Assembly (NCBI RefSeq): GCF_023349185.1
Contig: NZ_JAKIKY010000002.1
Location: 62,001 to 126,000 of the forward strand
Length of the DNA: 64,000 nucleotides
Direction: 5' to 3'
Source: Shewanella aquimarina
GTDB lineage: Bacteria > Pseudomonadota > Gammaproteobacteria > Enterobacterales > Shewanellaceae
The position numbers were made by a program, and so were the translations under genes. A model generated the notes under the pieces. It had not been told where the DNA came from. It did no database searches and saw only the letters and a list, made by a program, of their open reading frames with translations. This document shows, one piece after another, positions 9,527 through 20,294 of this stretch (positions are counted from its first letter, which is position 1; each line of letters begins with the position of its first letter).

Positions 9527-9970
9527 ATGAAACCTATGACCCCTAACCGTCCTTACCTGTTACAGGCCTATTACGACTGGCTCATGGATAACGAGCTGAC
9601 CCCTCATGTGGTGGTCGATGCTTACGTGCCCGGTACCCAAGTACCGCAGCAGTATGTGAAAGATGGACAGATAGTGCTTAATATTACCGCCAGTGCCGTG
9701 GGTAATTTGCAGATAGGTCATGACTTCATCGAGTTTAATGCCCGCTTCGGTGGTGTGCCGCAGCAAGTGGTACTGCCTATGGCCTCGATCGTCGCCATCT
9801 ACGCCAGAGAAAATGGTGCCGGAACCGTATTCGATCAGGAAGAAGCCTATCAGCTCGAGGCCGACGCCAGCGACTTGGGGCTCTCCGTAGTCGATGAGAC
9901 TAAGAGCGAAGAGCCTTCCGCGGAGCAGGAAAAGCCGAAACGCCGTGGTCATCTCACCCTGGTGAAGTAA
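9527..9970 (+). CDS. sspB: ClpXP protease specificity-enhancing factor SspB
   Basis: SspB is the adaptor that delivers ssrA-tagged proteins to ClpXP. The N-terminal substrate-binding domain starts RPYLLQAYYDWLMDNELTPHVVVD and includes the FNARFGG motif. A flexible acidic linker leads to the C-terminal XB tail RRGHLTLVK, which docks on ClpX (compare RPALRVVK in E. coli). It has 147 residues and is co-transcribed with sspA. Confidence 0.97.
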   Translation: MKPMTPNRPYLLQAYYDWLMDNELTPHVVVDAYVPGTQVPQQYVKDGQIVLNITASAVGNLQIGHDFIEFNARFGGVPQQVVLPMASIVAIYARENGAGTVFDQEEAYQLEADASDLGLSVVDETKSEEPSAEQEKPKRRGHLTLVK

Positions 9971-10011
9971 GCGTCTATTCTGAATTAGACGCATAGACGA
10001 CATAACGACAT

Positions 10012-10038
10012 AAAAAACCAGCTTAGGCTGGTTTTTTT
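10012..10038 (+). terminator. terminator after sspB
   Basis: CCAGC-TTAG-GCTGG is flanked by an A-run and a seven-base T-run. A second hairpin (GCGTCTA/TAGACGC, 9971-9992) lies just after the stop codon. Confidence 0.88.
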
Positions 10039-10068
10039 GTGCCTGTAAAAGGACCGGCTCCGGGGTAT

Positions 10069-10123
10069 GCCTAAGCTACGCCCAAGTTATAGCTAAGCTA
10101 CACCTAAGCTATTCCTATGGTAT
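10069..10123. repeat. degenerate short tandem repeat (CCTAAGCTA-like)
   Basis: Four to five imperfect copies of a unit close to CCTAAGCTA lie between sspB and pabA. No function is suggested; it may be a slippage product. Confidence 0.5.
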
Positions 10124-10282
10124 GAGCAGGGGAGAGGCCAGGGCAGGGAATGAGGCAATCGAGTCGAGCTCGGTATGCGCCAGGCGTCAGTAGAATGGAT
10201 GATCCTGTCTGGACTCTGTGTTAGCATCTGCGCCAGAAAAATTTGGCGCAACTCACACCCAATTCATACGAGCAATTTATCC

Positions 10283-10870
10283 ATGATCCTGATGATCGAC
10301 AACTATGACTCCTTTACCTTCAACCTGGTGCAGTATTTTCAGCAGCTGGGGGAGGAGATAGTCGTCAGGCGCAACGATGAACTCAGCCTCGAGGAGATTA
10401 AGGCGCTTGCACCAAGCAGACTGGTGATCTCCCCCGGCCCATGCTCTCCCAATGAGGCGGGTATCTCGCTGGCGGCGATAGAGGCCTTTGCCGGTAAGCT
10501 GCCCATATTGGGGGTCTGTCTCGGTCACCAGGCGATCGCCCAGGCCTTCGGCGCTCAGGTGGTGCGGGCCAAGCGAGTGATGCATGGCAAGACAAGTGCC
10601 ATAGCTCACACAGGCGAAGGCTTGTTTGCTGGGCTGAATCAACCGCTCACCGTCACCCGTTATCACTCACTCTTGGTTGAGCGGCTGCCCGATGACTTTA
10701 TTCTGGATGCCTGGTTCGACGACCCCGTCTACGGCCGTGAGATCATGGCCATGAGTCGACCCGAGCTAGGCCTGTTCGGCGTGCAGTTTCACCCAGAATC
10801 TATCCTGACCGAGCAGGGACTCGAGCTGCTGGCAAACTTCGTCAAGCAGAGCATTCCTTCCAGTAACTAA
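10283..10870 (+). CDS. pabA: aminodeoxychorismate/anthranilate synthase glutamine amidotransferase subunit
   Basis: This is the glutaminase subunit that supplies ammonia to PabB (or TrpE) for p-aminobenzoate, hence folate. It is a class I glutamine amidotransferase: [15 protein letters not shown] start, oxyanion loop [11 protein letters not shown], nucleophile Cys in GVCLGHQAI, and the His/Glu pair in [10 protein letters not shown]. The ATG at 10283 (195 residues) gives the standard N-terminus; the in-frame ATG at 10175 would add 36 residues of no family character. pabA near argD and crp is also the arrangement in E. coli, which favours PabA over TrpG. Confidence 0.93.
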   Translation: MILMIDNYDSFTFNLVQYFQQLGEEIVVRRNDELSLEEIKALAPSRLVISPGPCSPNEAGISLAAIEAFAGKLPILGVCLGHQAIAQAFGAQVVRAKRVMHGKTSAIAHTGEGLFAGLNQPLTVTRYHSLLVERLPDDFILDAWFDDPVYGREIMAMSRPELGLFGVQFHPESILTEQGLELLANFVKQSIPSSN

Positions 10871-11039
10871 AAGAGTGCTCGAGCCTAGTGCCACGAGCGA
10901 ATTAGGCCCATTCTTTTTCAAACTGTTACAAGTTTTATCCCGACCTTATCCCCGTCCCTCCGCCATTTTGTGATATAAAAGGCAGCAAAATAACAAGGTT
11001 GGGGCTTTGCCCTGACGATATAAATCATAAGGAAGGACG

Positions 11040-13526
11040 ATGACGGGCGCGTTTCGTGGATTTGGTCTCAGCATTTTGACCCTCACCATCTTGGGGGGCT
11101 GTGCAGCCACCCCTTCAACCGATACTCAACAGACTCAGGCGAACACTCAGGCAAGCACTCAGGTGGCGTTAGCCACGCCGCCAAGCGTGGATCAGGCCCT
11201 GACACTCAAGCAGATTATGGCTAACCCGGATTGGATGGGGATCCTGGCCAAGGGCGAGTATTGGAGCGACGACAGCCAGTCGGTCTACTTTGCGCGCCAG
11301 GCACATCAATCATCGCTGCTGGACTATTATCAACAGCCACTTAATTCGACAGAGGCGGCTAAGCTAGCGTTGGATGCCCTGCACCAGGCGGATCAGCAGT
11401 ATGGCGTGTTTGACGAGGCGCGTACCCGTAAGGCCTATATCTATCAGGGCAACCTGTTTGTTAAAGATCTGCTTAGCGGGAAAGTCTCGCAGCTGACCCG
11501 CCAAAACACTAAGGTGGACGGGGTACGTTTCCTCACCAATGGCGATATCGCCTACTGGCAGGGCGATCAGGTGTTCCGCATTCACGGCGACACTGACCTG
11601 TATGAACAGATCGCCAACATCAAGATGGCCAAGCAGCCTAAAGGGGTCGAGGCGCCAAGCAGCTATATCGCCAAGCAGCAACATAGACTGATCCAATATG
11701 TCGCCCTCAAGCAGACTCAGGCGAAAGAGAAAGAGCAGTATCAGGCGGAATTGGCCAAGCAAGATCCCACCATGAGCGCCAAGACTTGGTACCTGGGTGA
11801 CGAGGAGACAGTTTCGCAGATGAGCCTGTCACCGGATGGCCGCTATCTGCTGCTGTCACTGGTGGACAAGAACTACAGCTGGCGGGCCGAGCATGACATC
11901 ATGCCTAACTACCTGGGTAGTCAGGGTTATGTGGATGCCGTACCTGCAAGGGCGCGTGTGGCCGAAGATAAGTATCCCGGCGAGCGTCTGGTACTTTTGG
12001 ATCTCGAGCAGCATGAGAAGCGTGACATCACCATCGAAGGGCTCACGGGGTTCGATGAAGACGTTCTGGCCTCGGTGAAGGCAGAAAATGCCAAGGCCAA
12101 GGGCGAGACTTATAAGAGTGAGAAGGCGCCGCGTAAGGTGCAGCTGATGCAGGACTGGGGCTGGACCCAGAGCGCCATGCAGTGGCAGGCTAAGGACAAC
12201 AAGGTCGCCATCATGCTCGAGGCTGTGGACAACAAAGACAGATGGATCGCGACCCTCAACCTCAAGTCGGGCTCGCTCAAGACCCAGCACAGGCTGCACG
12301 ACGATGCCTGGGTGAACTATAACTTCAACCAGTTCGGCTGGTTGCCAGAGAGCGATACCCTCTATTACCTCTCGGAAGAGACTGGTTATTCGCACCTCTA
12401 CCTTAAGGCCAGCGACGCCAAGCCACAGGCCCTGACTCAGGGAAAGTATGTGGTCAGCGATATTACCCTAGGCCCTAAGGCCGAGTATATCTACTACAAG
12501 GCCAACAAAGACCACCCGGGCATCGACAATGTTTATCGTGTCAAAATCGCCGACGGTCAGAGCGAGCAGCTCACCCAGTGGGATGGTCAGCTGGATTACA
12601 GCCTGAGCCCAGATGGCAGCAAGCTGCTACTCAAGGCCTCTCGTCGTACTCAGCCGAGCGAACTCTATGTGCAGGCGATTGGCGGTGAGCTAAAGCAGCT
12701 GACCCACTACACCTCGGATGCCTTCAAGCAATACCCTTGGCAGGCCCCAGAGGTGGTTAAGGTGCCATCTAGCCATGGTGCGGGCGATGTCTATGCCAGG
12801 GTCTATCTGCCACAGGGCTTCGATAAGTCACGCAGCGATAAGTACCCTGCGGTGATCTTTAACCATGGCGCCGGCTATCTGCAAAATGCCCATTATGGTT
12901 TCTCAGGCTACTTCCGAGAGTTTATGTTCCACAACCTGCTGACCCAACAAGGCTATGTGGTGATGGACATGGACTATCGCGGCTCTAAAGGTTACGGCCG
13001 TGACTGGCGTACGGCGATCTACCGCAACATGGGCCATCCAGAGGTGGAAGATCTGAAAGATGGCGTGAGCTGGATGGTGGCCAATACCCATGTGGATGGC
13101 CAGCGAGTGGGCACTTATGGTGGTTCTTACGGTGGCTTCCTGACCTTCATGGCGCTGTTTACCGAGCCAGAGCTGTTCCAGGCCGGCGCCGCGCTACGTC
13201 CCGTGAGCGACTGGGCGCACTACAACGCGCCATACACCTCTAACATCCTCAACACGCCTGATGTGGATGCCATCGCCTATGAGCGTAGCTCGCCTATCGA
13301 ACACGCCCAGGGGCTGCAGAAGCCGCTGTTGGTGATGAGTGGCGTGCTGGACGACAACGTCTTCTTCCAGGACAGCGTGCGTCTGGTGCAGCGCCTGATT
13401 GAGCTGGAGAAGCCGATGTTCGAGACCGCCATCTATCCGGTCGAGCCTCACGGTTTCCGTCAGCCATCGAGCTGGCTGGATGAATACCGCCGTATCTTCA
13501 AGTTGTTCGAGCAAGAACTGAAATAA
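11040..13526 (+). CDS. S9-family prolyl oligopeptidase-like lipoprotein (DPP IV type)
   Basis: This is a serine peptidase of the prolyl oligopeptidase/dipeptidyl peptidase IV clan. The N-terminus is a lipoprotein signal with lipobox LGGC at residues about 18-21, so it is probably membrane anchored in the periplasm. A long beta-propeller region follows (YLLLSLVDKNYSW, LSPDGSKLLLKAS). The C-terminal alpha/beta-hydrolase domain has the nucleophile in GGSYGG (Ser near 695), Asp in SGVLDD (near 770) and His in EPHGF (near 803). The length of 828 residues is within the family range. It likely trims proline-containing peptides; the true substrate is unknown. It is monocistronic with its own terminator. 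Confidence 0.9.
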   Translation: MTGAFRGFGLSILTLTILGGCAATPSTDTQQTQANTQASTQVALATPPSVDQALTLKQIMANPDWMGILAKGEYWSDDSQSVYFARQAHQSSLLDYYQQPLNSTEAAKLALDALHQADQQYGVFDEARTRKAYIYQGNLFVKDLLSGKVSQLTRQNTKVDGVRFLTNGDIAYWQGDQVFRIHGDTDLYEQIANIKMAKQPKGVEAPSSYIAKQQHRLIQYVALKQTQAKEKEQYQAELAKQDPTMSAKTWYLGDEETVSQMSLSPDGRYLLLSLVDKNYSWRAEHDIMPNYLGSQGYVDAVPARARVAEDKYPGERLVLLDLEQHEKRDITIEGLTGFDEDVLASVKAENAKAKGETYKSEKAPRKVQLMQDWGWTQSAMQWQAKDNKVAIMLEAVDNKDRWIATLNLKSGSLKTQHRLHDDAWVNYNFNQFGWLPESDTLYYLSEETGYSHLYLKASDAKPQALTQGKYVVSDITLGPKAEYIYYKANKDHPGIDNVYRVKIADGQSEQLTQWDGQLDYSLSPDGSKLLLKASRRTQPSELYVQAIGGELKQLTHYTSDAFKQYPWQAPEVVKVPSSHGAGDVYARVYLPQGFDKSRSDKYPAVIFNHGAGYLQNAHYGFSGYFREFMFHNLLTQQGYVVMDMDYRGSKGYGRDWRTAIYRNMGHPEVEDLKDGVSWMVANTHVDGQRVGTYGGSYGGFLTFMALFTEPELFQAGAALRPVSDWAHYNAPYTSNILNTPDVDAIAYERSSPIEHAQGLQKPLLVMSGVLDDNVFFQDSVRLVQRLIELEKPMFETAIYPVEPHGFRQPSSWLDEYRRIFKLFEQELK

Positions 13527-13530
13527 CGAC

Positions 13531-13557
13531 AAGGGCCTCAATAGAGGCCCTTTTTAT
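13531..13557 (+). terminator. terminator after the S9 peptidase gene
   Basis: AGGGCCTC-AATA-GAGGCCCT is followed by a T-run. Confidence 0.9.
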
Positions 13558-13637
13558 TGCTAACTTATCACTGTTAAGTCAGGGATTTGGTGTAATATAT
13601 GCCTTAAGCATCCAGATTGCTGAGGAGAACAGCTTAG

Positions 13638-14783
13638 GTGGCAAAGTCCATTGCCGGCGGGGTCCGTCCGGGGATCATCATAGATATCGAACACAGGCTT
13701 CTGAAACAGATCATCAAAGGTAAGCAGAAGGCCGTGGCCTCCATGTTTGATGACTTAGATAGAGAACTGGAGAACGACGCCAATAAGCTCGCCATCGAGC
13801 GTGACGCCGTGTTTGAGCGCCTCTCAAAGCAGATCCAGGCCAGGCAGGTGTTCGAGGCGGTGTCCAAGCAGCTGATCACTACGGTCAATAGCACACTGGA
13901 CAATCAACTGGCCTCGCCAGAGCTGCTGATACAGCACTCGGGCATCAACGCCAGTCAGATGTTGATACTTGAGCTGTTACAGCAGAAGAACCTGGATCTG
14001 AGTCGGCTGCGCCTGTTGATCGCCGATCTGCCCTGGCTGGCGCGGGATCTGACCAACATGGTCAACAGCCCCTCGTTTCGCCATAAGCGCCAGCAGCGAT
14101 CCGATGTGAAGGTGACCGAGATAAAGCTGGTACTCAACTTTATCGGTGTGGAAAACCTCAGGCTTCTGATCCCATATTATTGTCTGCGTAACTGGCTCCC
14201 AACCGGGCATGCTAACTTGCTCTGGACCACACGCAAGCTGTGGCGCTACGCCATGATAACCGGCATCGCCGCCAAGGCCCTGGCGCAGCTCAATGAGCAG
14301 GACATGGCAACGGCCTACACCAGTAGCTTGTTCTATCAGTTGGGGATCTCAGTGGTGCTCAAGAATGGTGCCAAGGTCTACGAGAATATCTGGGGCAACT
14401 GGCTGAGGGAAGCCAGTGGTAGTCGCGATAAGGAGCTACATGACGCCGTATTGGCTACCGAGTTTCCCGCCGAGGATATCTATCAACAGGTGCTGCACCA
14501 TGCCCATACCCTCAACTGGCGTTTGCCCGAGCTGCTCGATTTCTCGGCCAGCAGTCTGACGCAAACCCAGAGAGAGCTGGACACTTGCCTGAGTTACAGT
14601 GAGCTCTCCACCGAGGCCGCCCTGGTTGCTAGGGCTAGCTGTTATGCCAAGGTGTTGATGCTCGAGGAGATGCGGTTGATCTCGCCCAAGGAGAAGCAGA
14701 TGATGTTCGACTACTATCAGCTCTCCGAGCAGGAACAGATCCGTCTCAAGGGGCAGAACTACCGTAAGCTAGATCTCTACTAG
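13638..14783 (+). CDS. HDOD-domain protein
   Basis: The central part (about residues 95-300) matches the HDOD domain, a relative of HD hydrolases found in bacterial signalling proteins: LPWLARDLTNMVNSPSF, then VTEIKLVLNFIGVENLRLLIPYYCLRNW and a helical stretch with YTSSLFYQLG. The N-terminus is charged and helical. The metal-binding HD pair is not evident, as usual for HDOD proteins. The start is GTG, with GAGGAGA about 12 bp upstream. Its role is unknown; HDOD proteins often act in motility, stress or c-di-GMP networks. It stands alone. Confidence 0.85.
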   Translation: MAKSIAGGVRPGIIIDIEHRLLKQIIKGKQKAVASMFDDLDRELENDANKLAIERDAVFERLSKQIQARQVFEAVSKQLITTVNSTLDNQLASPELLIQHSGINASQMLILELLQQKNLDLSRLRLLIADLPWLARDLTNMVNSPSFRHKRQQRSDVKVTEIKLVLNFIGVENLRLLIPYYCLRNWLPTGHANLLWTTRKLWRYAMITGIAAKALAQLNEQDMATAYTSSLFYQLGISVVLKNGAKVYENIWGNWLREASGSRDKELHDAVLATEFPAEDIYQQVLHHAHTLNWRLPELLDFSASSLTQTQRELDTCLSYSELSTEAALVARASCYAKVLMLEEMRLISPKEKQMMFDYYQLSEQEQIRLKGQNYRKLDLY

Positions 14784-16580
<1,797 letters not shown>

Positions 16581-16590
16581 GCGACGGCAT

Positions 16591-16618
16591 AAGCGCGGGG
16601 TAACAGCCGCGCTTTTTT
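16591..16618 (+). terminator. terminator or attenuator between argD and astA
   Basis: AAGCGCG ... CGCGCTT with a six-base T-run. It separates argD from astA, so astAD need readthrough or a promoter of their own in the 98 bp before astA. Confidence 0.8.
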
Positions 16619-16716
16619 GTCTGAAAGAAATACTTGAACCTCAAGCGTGGCATGTCGGTCTTAATTGTTAAGGCTGTCTGCGTTTGAACGACAAGGACAA
16701 GTGAGGAGACCCGAAG

Positions 16717-17736
16717 ATGTTAATTATCCGCCCCATACGATCGAGCGATTACGATGCCTTGTATCAGATCGCCATCGAGTCAGGTCATGGATTCACGTCT
16801 TTACCCGTCAATGAAGAACTATTAAGAAATAAGATCGCCCGCGTGGAGGCCTCGTTCGTCAAAGAGATCGAGAAGCCCTTCGACGAGGGTTATCTTATGG
16901 TGCTGGAAGACACAGAGACTGGCGAAGTGGTCGGTACCTGTGGCCTCGAGGCCGCGGTCGGCATGGTCGATGCGTTCTATCACTATCGCCTGGGCACAGA
17001 GGTCTACTATTCAGAACAGATCGATGTGCGCAACGAGGTGGAAACCCTGACCCTGTGTCACGACTACACGGGCGCCGCCGAGCTATGCACTCTGTTCTTG
17101 CGTGATACCTACCGCAAGAACAACAATGGCCGCATGTTGTCCCGCAGCCGCTTCCTCTTCCTGGCACAACATGCCGAGCGTTTCGGTGAGACTGTGATCG
17201 CCGAGATGCGTGGCGAGAGCGATGCCGAAGGCAACTCGCCTTTCTACGGCTGGCTGCAGAAGAACTTCTTAGGCATAGACTTCGTGCAGGCCGACTATCT
17301 GTCGGGCCTGGGGCAGAAGGCCTTCATGGCCGAGATGATGCCGAAAAACAGCGTCTATGTCTGTCTATTGCCCGAAGAGGCGCAGAAGGTGATCGGCGAG
17401 GTGCACACCAACACTCGTCCGGCGCTCAACCTGCTGCAGGCAGAGGGCTTTAGATGTCGCGGCTATGTGGATATCTTCGACGGCGGCCCGACGGTCGAAT
17501 GTAACTTAAACGATATCCGCTCGGTGAAAGAGAGTCGTCTGCTGACGGTCAAGGTGGGCGAGATGCCTGCCTCGAGCTGTAGTTTTATTATCTCAAATAC
17601 CTTGTTAGCGGGTTACCGAGCCACCTCGGCCAATCTGATGGTCAGCGACGAAACCGACGAGGTGATTCTTTCTCCAGAGCTTGCCGGTGCACTGCTGGTA
17701 GCCGAAGGTGAACAGATCCGTGTCTTGGCAATGTAG
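16717..17736 (+). CDS. astA: arginine N-succinyltransferase
   Basis: AstA catalyses the first step of the arginine succinyltransferase (AST) pathway: succinyl-CoA plus arginine to N2-succinylarginine. The family N-terminus MLIIRPIRSSDYDALYQIAIESGHGFTSLP and the CTLFLRDTYRKNNNGRMLSRSRFLFLAQH segment are clear. The length of 339 residues is normal. GTGAGGAG is the ribosome site. astD begins 9 bp downstream. astB and astE are not in this window and must lie elsewhere, as in other Shewanella. Confidence 0.96.
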   Translation: MLIIRPIRSSDYDALYQIAIESGHGFTSLPVNEELLRNKIARVEASFVKEIEKPFDEGYLMVLEDTETGEVVGTCGLEAAVGMVDAFYHYRLGTEVYYSEQIDVRNEVETLTLCHDYTGAAELCTLFLRDTYRKNNNGRMLSRSRFLFLAQHAERFGETVIAEMRGESDAEGNSPFYGWLQKNFLGIDFVQADYLSGLGQKAFMAEMMPKNSVYVCLLPEEAQKVIGEVHTNTRPALNLLQAEGFRCRGYVDIFDGGPTVECNLNDIRSVKESRLLTVKVGEMPASSCSFIISNTLLAGYRATSANLMVSDETDEVILSPELAGALLVAEGEQIRVLAM

Positions 17737-17745
17737 GAATTTATA

Positions 17746-19206
17746 ATGAGTCAATTTATTAACGGCCAGTGGGTTGCCGGTCAGGGCCATGATGTGGTCT
17801 CTAAGAACCCAGCAAATCAAGAAGTTATCTGGGAAAGCAAGACGGCGACTCCAGAGCAGGTTAACGCAGCGGTTGAGGCGGCGCGCGCCGCTCAGTTCGA
17901 CTGGTTCATGCTGGGCTTCGACGCCCGCCTGGCGATTGTCGAAGCCTACCGCGATCAACTCGAGGCGCACAAGGGCGATATCGCCGAGGTGATCGCTCAG
18001 GAAACCGGTAAGCCACAGTGGGAGACCGCCACCGAAGCGGCGGCCATGATCGGCAAGATCGGCCTGTCTGTTGCTGCCTATCACAAGCGTACCGGCACCA
18101 CAGAGAACGATACACCGGCCGGTCGCGCCGTACTGCGTCATAAGCCACACGGCGTGGTGGCGGTATTTGGTCCCTATAACTTCCCGGGCCACCTGCCAAA
18201 TGGCCATATAGTACCTGCGCTGCTGGCGGGTAATACCGTGGTGTTTAAGCCATCTGAACTGACTCCTAAGACGGCCGAGCTGATGCTTAAGCTGTGGGAA
18301 AAGGCGGGTCTGCCGGTTGGCGTGATCAACCTGGTTCAAGGGGAAGTGGAAACCGGCAAGGCGCTGGCCTCACACCCACAGATTGACGGCCTCTTCTTCA
18401 CCGGTAGTTCGCGCACCGGCCATATCCTGCATCAGCAGTACGCGGGTCACCCGGGTAAGATCCTGGCGCTGGAGATGGGCGGTAACAACCCGCTGATCAT
18501 CAAGGGCGTTAAAGATACCCTGGCTGCGGTTCACGATATCATTCAGTCGGCTTACATCTCGTCGGGTCAACGCTGTACCTGTGCCCGTCGTCTCTACGTG
18601 GAGAAGGGCGCCGAGGGCGATGCCCTGCTGGCTAAGCTCGCCGAGGCGGTTAAGCAGATCAAGGTGGGTCCTTGGAACGCGCAGCCACAGCCATTCATGG
18701 GTTCTATGATCTCTGAGGCCGCAGCCAAAGGCATGGTGGAAGCTCAGCGTAACCTGATCAACCTGGGCGGTACGCCGTTGGTTGAGCTTAAGCATCTGGA
18801 AGCCGGTACCGGCCTCGTATCTCCTGGTCTTATCGATGTGACTCAGGTGATCGAGCTGCCAGACGAAGAGTACTTCGGCCCACTGCTGCAGGTGGTGCGC
18901 TACACAGATTTCGACGAGGCGATCAAGCTGGCGAACGACACCCGCTATGGCCTCTCTGCCGGTATCCTGGCGGACAGCCGCGAAGACTACGACTACTTCC
19001 TGGCGCGTATCCGTGCGGGTATCGTCAACTGGAACAAGCAGATAACAGGTGCATCAGGTTCGGCACCTTTTGGTGGCGTTGGCGCCTCGGGTAACCACAG
19101 GGCGAGCGCCTTCTATGCCGCCGACTACTGTGCTTATCCGGTCGCTTCGGTCGAGGCCGATGCCCTGGCCATGCCTGCCAGCCTGAGTCCGGGTCTGACC
19201 CTTTAG
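17746..19206 (+). CDS. astD: succinylglutamate-semialdehyde dehydrogenase
   Basis: AstD oxidises N-succinylglutamate semialdehyde to N-succinylglutamate with NAD in the AST pathway. It has the aldehyde dehydrogenase fold: [24 protein letters not shown] nucleotide loop, general base Glu in LEMGGNNP, and catalytic Cys in SSGQRC near residue 277. It has 486 residues, as in the family. It is co-transcribed with astA and followed by a terminator. Confidence 0.96.
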   Translation: MSQFINGQWVAGQGHDVVSKNPANQEVIWESKTATPEQVNAAVEAARAAQFDWFMLGFDARLAIVEAYRDQLEAHKGDIAEVIAQETGKPQWETATEAAAMIGKIGLSVAAYHKRTGTTENDTPAGRAVLRHKPHGVVAVFGPYNFPGHLPNGHIVPALLAGNTVVFKPSELTPKTAELMLKLWEKAGLPVGVINLVQGEVETGKALASHPQIDGLFFTGSSRTGHILHQQYAGHPGKILALEMGGNNPLIIKGVKDTLAAVHDIIQSAYISSGQRCTCARRLYVEKGAEGDALLAKLAEAVKQIKVGPWNAQPQPFMGSMISEAAAKGMVEAQRNLINLGGTPLVELKHLEAGTGLVSPGLIDVTQVIELPDEEYFGPLLQVVRYTDFDEAIKLANDTRYGLSAGILADSREDYDYFLARIRAGIVNWNKQITGASGSAPFGGVGASGNHRASAFYAADYCAYPVASVEADALAMPASLSPGLTL

Positions 19207-19215
19207 TAAACAAGC

Positions 19216-19249
19216 ATGGGAGTGGGCGTCTTGTCTGCTCCCATTTTTA
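19216..19249 (+). terminator. terminator after astD
   Basis: ATGGGAG and CTCCCAT form a stem with a 15-base loop and a T-run. Confidence 0.75.
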
Positions 19250-19346
19250 TAGGCGTACACGAAAAATCTCGTTGTACTTATATCGTGAAAACAAACAAAC
19301 CGGCGCGATAACGACCGGTAACACGATGATGTTAAGGAAGAAATTG

Positions 19347-20147
19347 ATGCATACCGATGTAAACCAGCTATTTGCCGCCCTATGGGACGACTATGTTGAA
19401 ATGACCCCCTCAGCCGCCAAGGTACACCAGCTATTGGCCAAGGGTGAGACCATCATCAACGATCATATCGCCCTGCGTACCTTCAACATTGCCAAGGTGA
19501 ACCTGAGCGTTCTGGCGAAGCATTTCGAGTCTCTGGGCTATGTGGCCTGTGGCGACTACGACTTCGAAGCCAAGAAGCTTAAGGCTAAGCACTTCGAGCA
19601 TCCGGATCCGACTCAGCCTAAGGTGTTTATCTCTGAGCTGATGGTCGAAGCCTTCAGCCCTGAGCTGCAAGCCATTGTTCATGGTCTGGTAGAGCAGGTG
19701 GATGAAGCCGCGACTACTGCGGATAACTTCCTCTACTCTGGCCGTCACTGGGAGCTGGATTACGCGACCTACGAGCAGCTACTGGCCGAGAGCGAGTACG
19801 CGGCATGGGTGGCGGCGTTTGGTTACCGCGCAAACCACTTTACCGTGTCGATCAACCACCTGCCTGGATACAACACCATCCTTGAGGTGAACGACACCCT
19901 GAAGCAGGGCGATTTCGTGCTGAACAGCGTCGGCGGTGAGGTGAAAGGGTCGGCGGACGTACTGCTCGAGCAGTCATCGACCATGGCCGACAAGGTTAAT
20001 GTGGCCTTTAAAGACGTCCAGAAGACGATTCCAAGCTGTTTCTACGAGTTTGCCTTGCGCTACCCTAAGGCAGACGGCGAGCTATACACAGGCTTCGTAG
20101 CGGCCTCTGCGGATAAGATCTTCGAGAGCACCAACAACGCAGGTTAA
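19347..20147 (+). CDS. DUF1338 protein (2-oxoadipate dioxygenase/decarboxylase-like, YdcJ/HglS family)
   Basis: The product belongs to the DUF1338 family, whose Pseudomonas member HglS is an Fe(II) dioxygenase/decarboxylase acting on 2-oxoadipate. Likely metal ligands are His40 in INDHIALRTF, the His in YRANHFTVSINHL, and a Glu in CFYEFALRYP. The ATG at 19347 is chosen because AAGGAAG precedes it at the right distance; the open frame extends further up without family similarity. 266 residues. It directly follows the ast genes, so a role in amino-acid or 2-oxo-acid catabolism is likely, though its substrate here is unknown. Confidence 0.85.
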   Translation: MHTDVNQLFAALWDDYVEMTPSAAKVHQLLAKGETIINDHIALRTFNIAKVNLSVLAKHFESLGYVACGDYDFEAKKLKAKHFEHPDPTQPKVFISELMVEAFSPELQAIVHGLVEQVDEAATTADNFLYSGRHWELDYATYEQLLAESEYAAWVAAFGYRANHFTVSINHLPGYNTILEVNDTLKQGDFVLNSVGGEVKGSADVLLEQSSTMADKVNVAFKDVQKTIPSCFYEFALRYPKADGELYTGFVAASADKIFESTNNAG

Positions 20148-20170
20148 TCCTGGGGTGAATCTCTGACAGC

Positions 20171-20200
20171 AAAAAGCCGATGCACTGCATCGGCTTTTTT
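20171..20200 (+). terminator. terminator after the DUF1338 gene
   Basis: AAAAAGCCGATGC-ACT-GCATCGGCTTTTTT: a perfect 8-bp GC stem with A and T tracts. Confidence 0.93.
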
Positions 20201-20238
20201 GTTGCGCCAAAGGCGCTGTTTTAACTGGGTCTCGAAAG

Positions 20239-20294
20239 TTATCCGTTAAAGCCTATCCCTTAAAACGTATCCTTTAAAGGCTATCCCTTAAAAC
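20239..20294 (-). repeat. four 14-bp tandem repeats over the 3' end of the sensor kinase gene
   Basis: Four units of 14 bp lie head to tail at 20239, 20253, 20267 and 20281; units two and four are identical. The last unit contains the end and the TAG stop codon of the histidine kinase gene on the minus strand. The others look like copies of that gene end. Confidence 0.85.

Noticed and set aside
10175-10282. N-terminal extension of PabA
   Set aside because: The added 36 residues have no family similarity and the ATG at 10283 gives the standard start.
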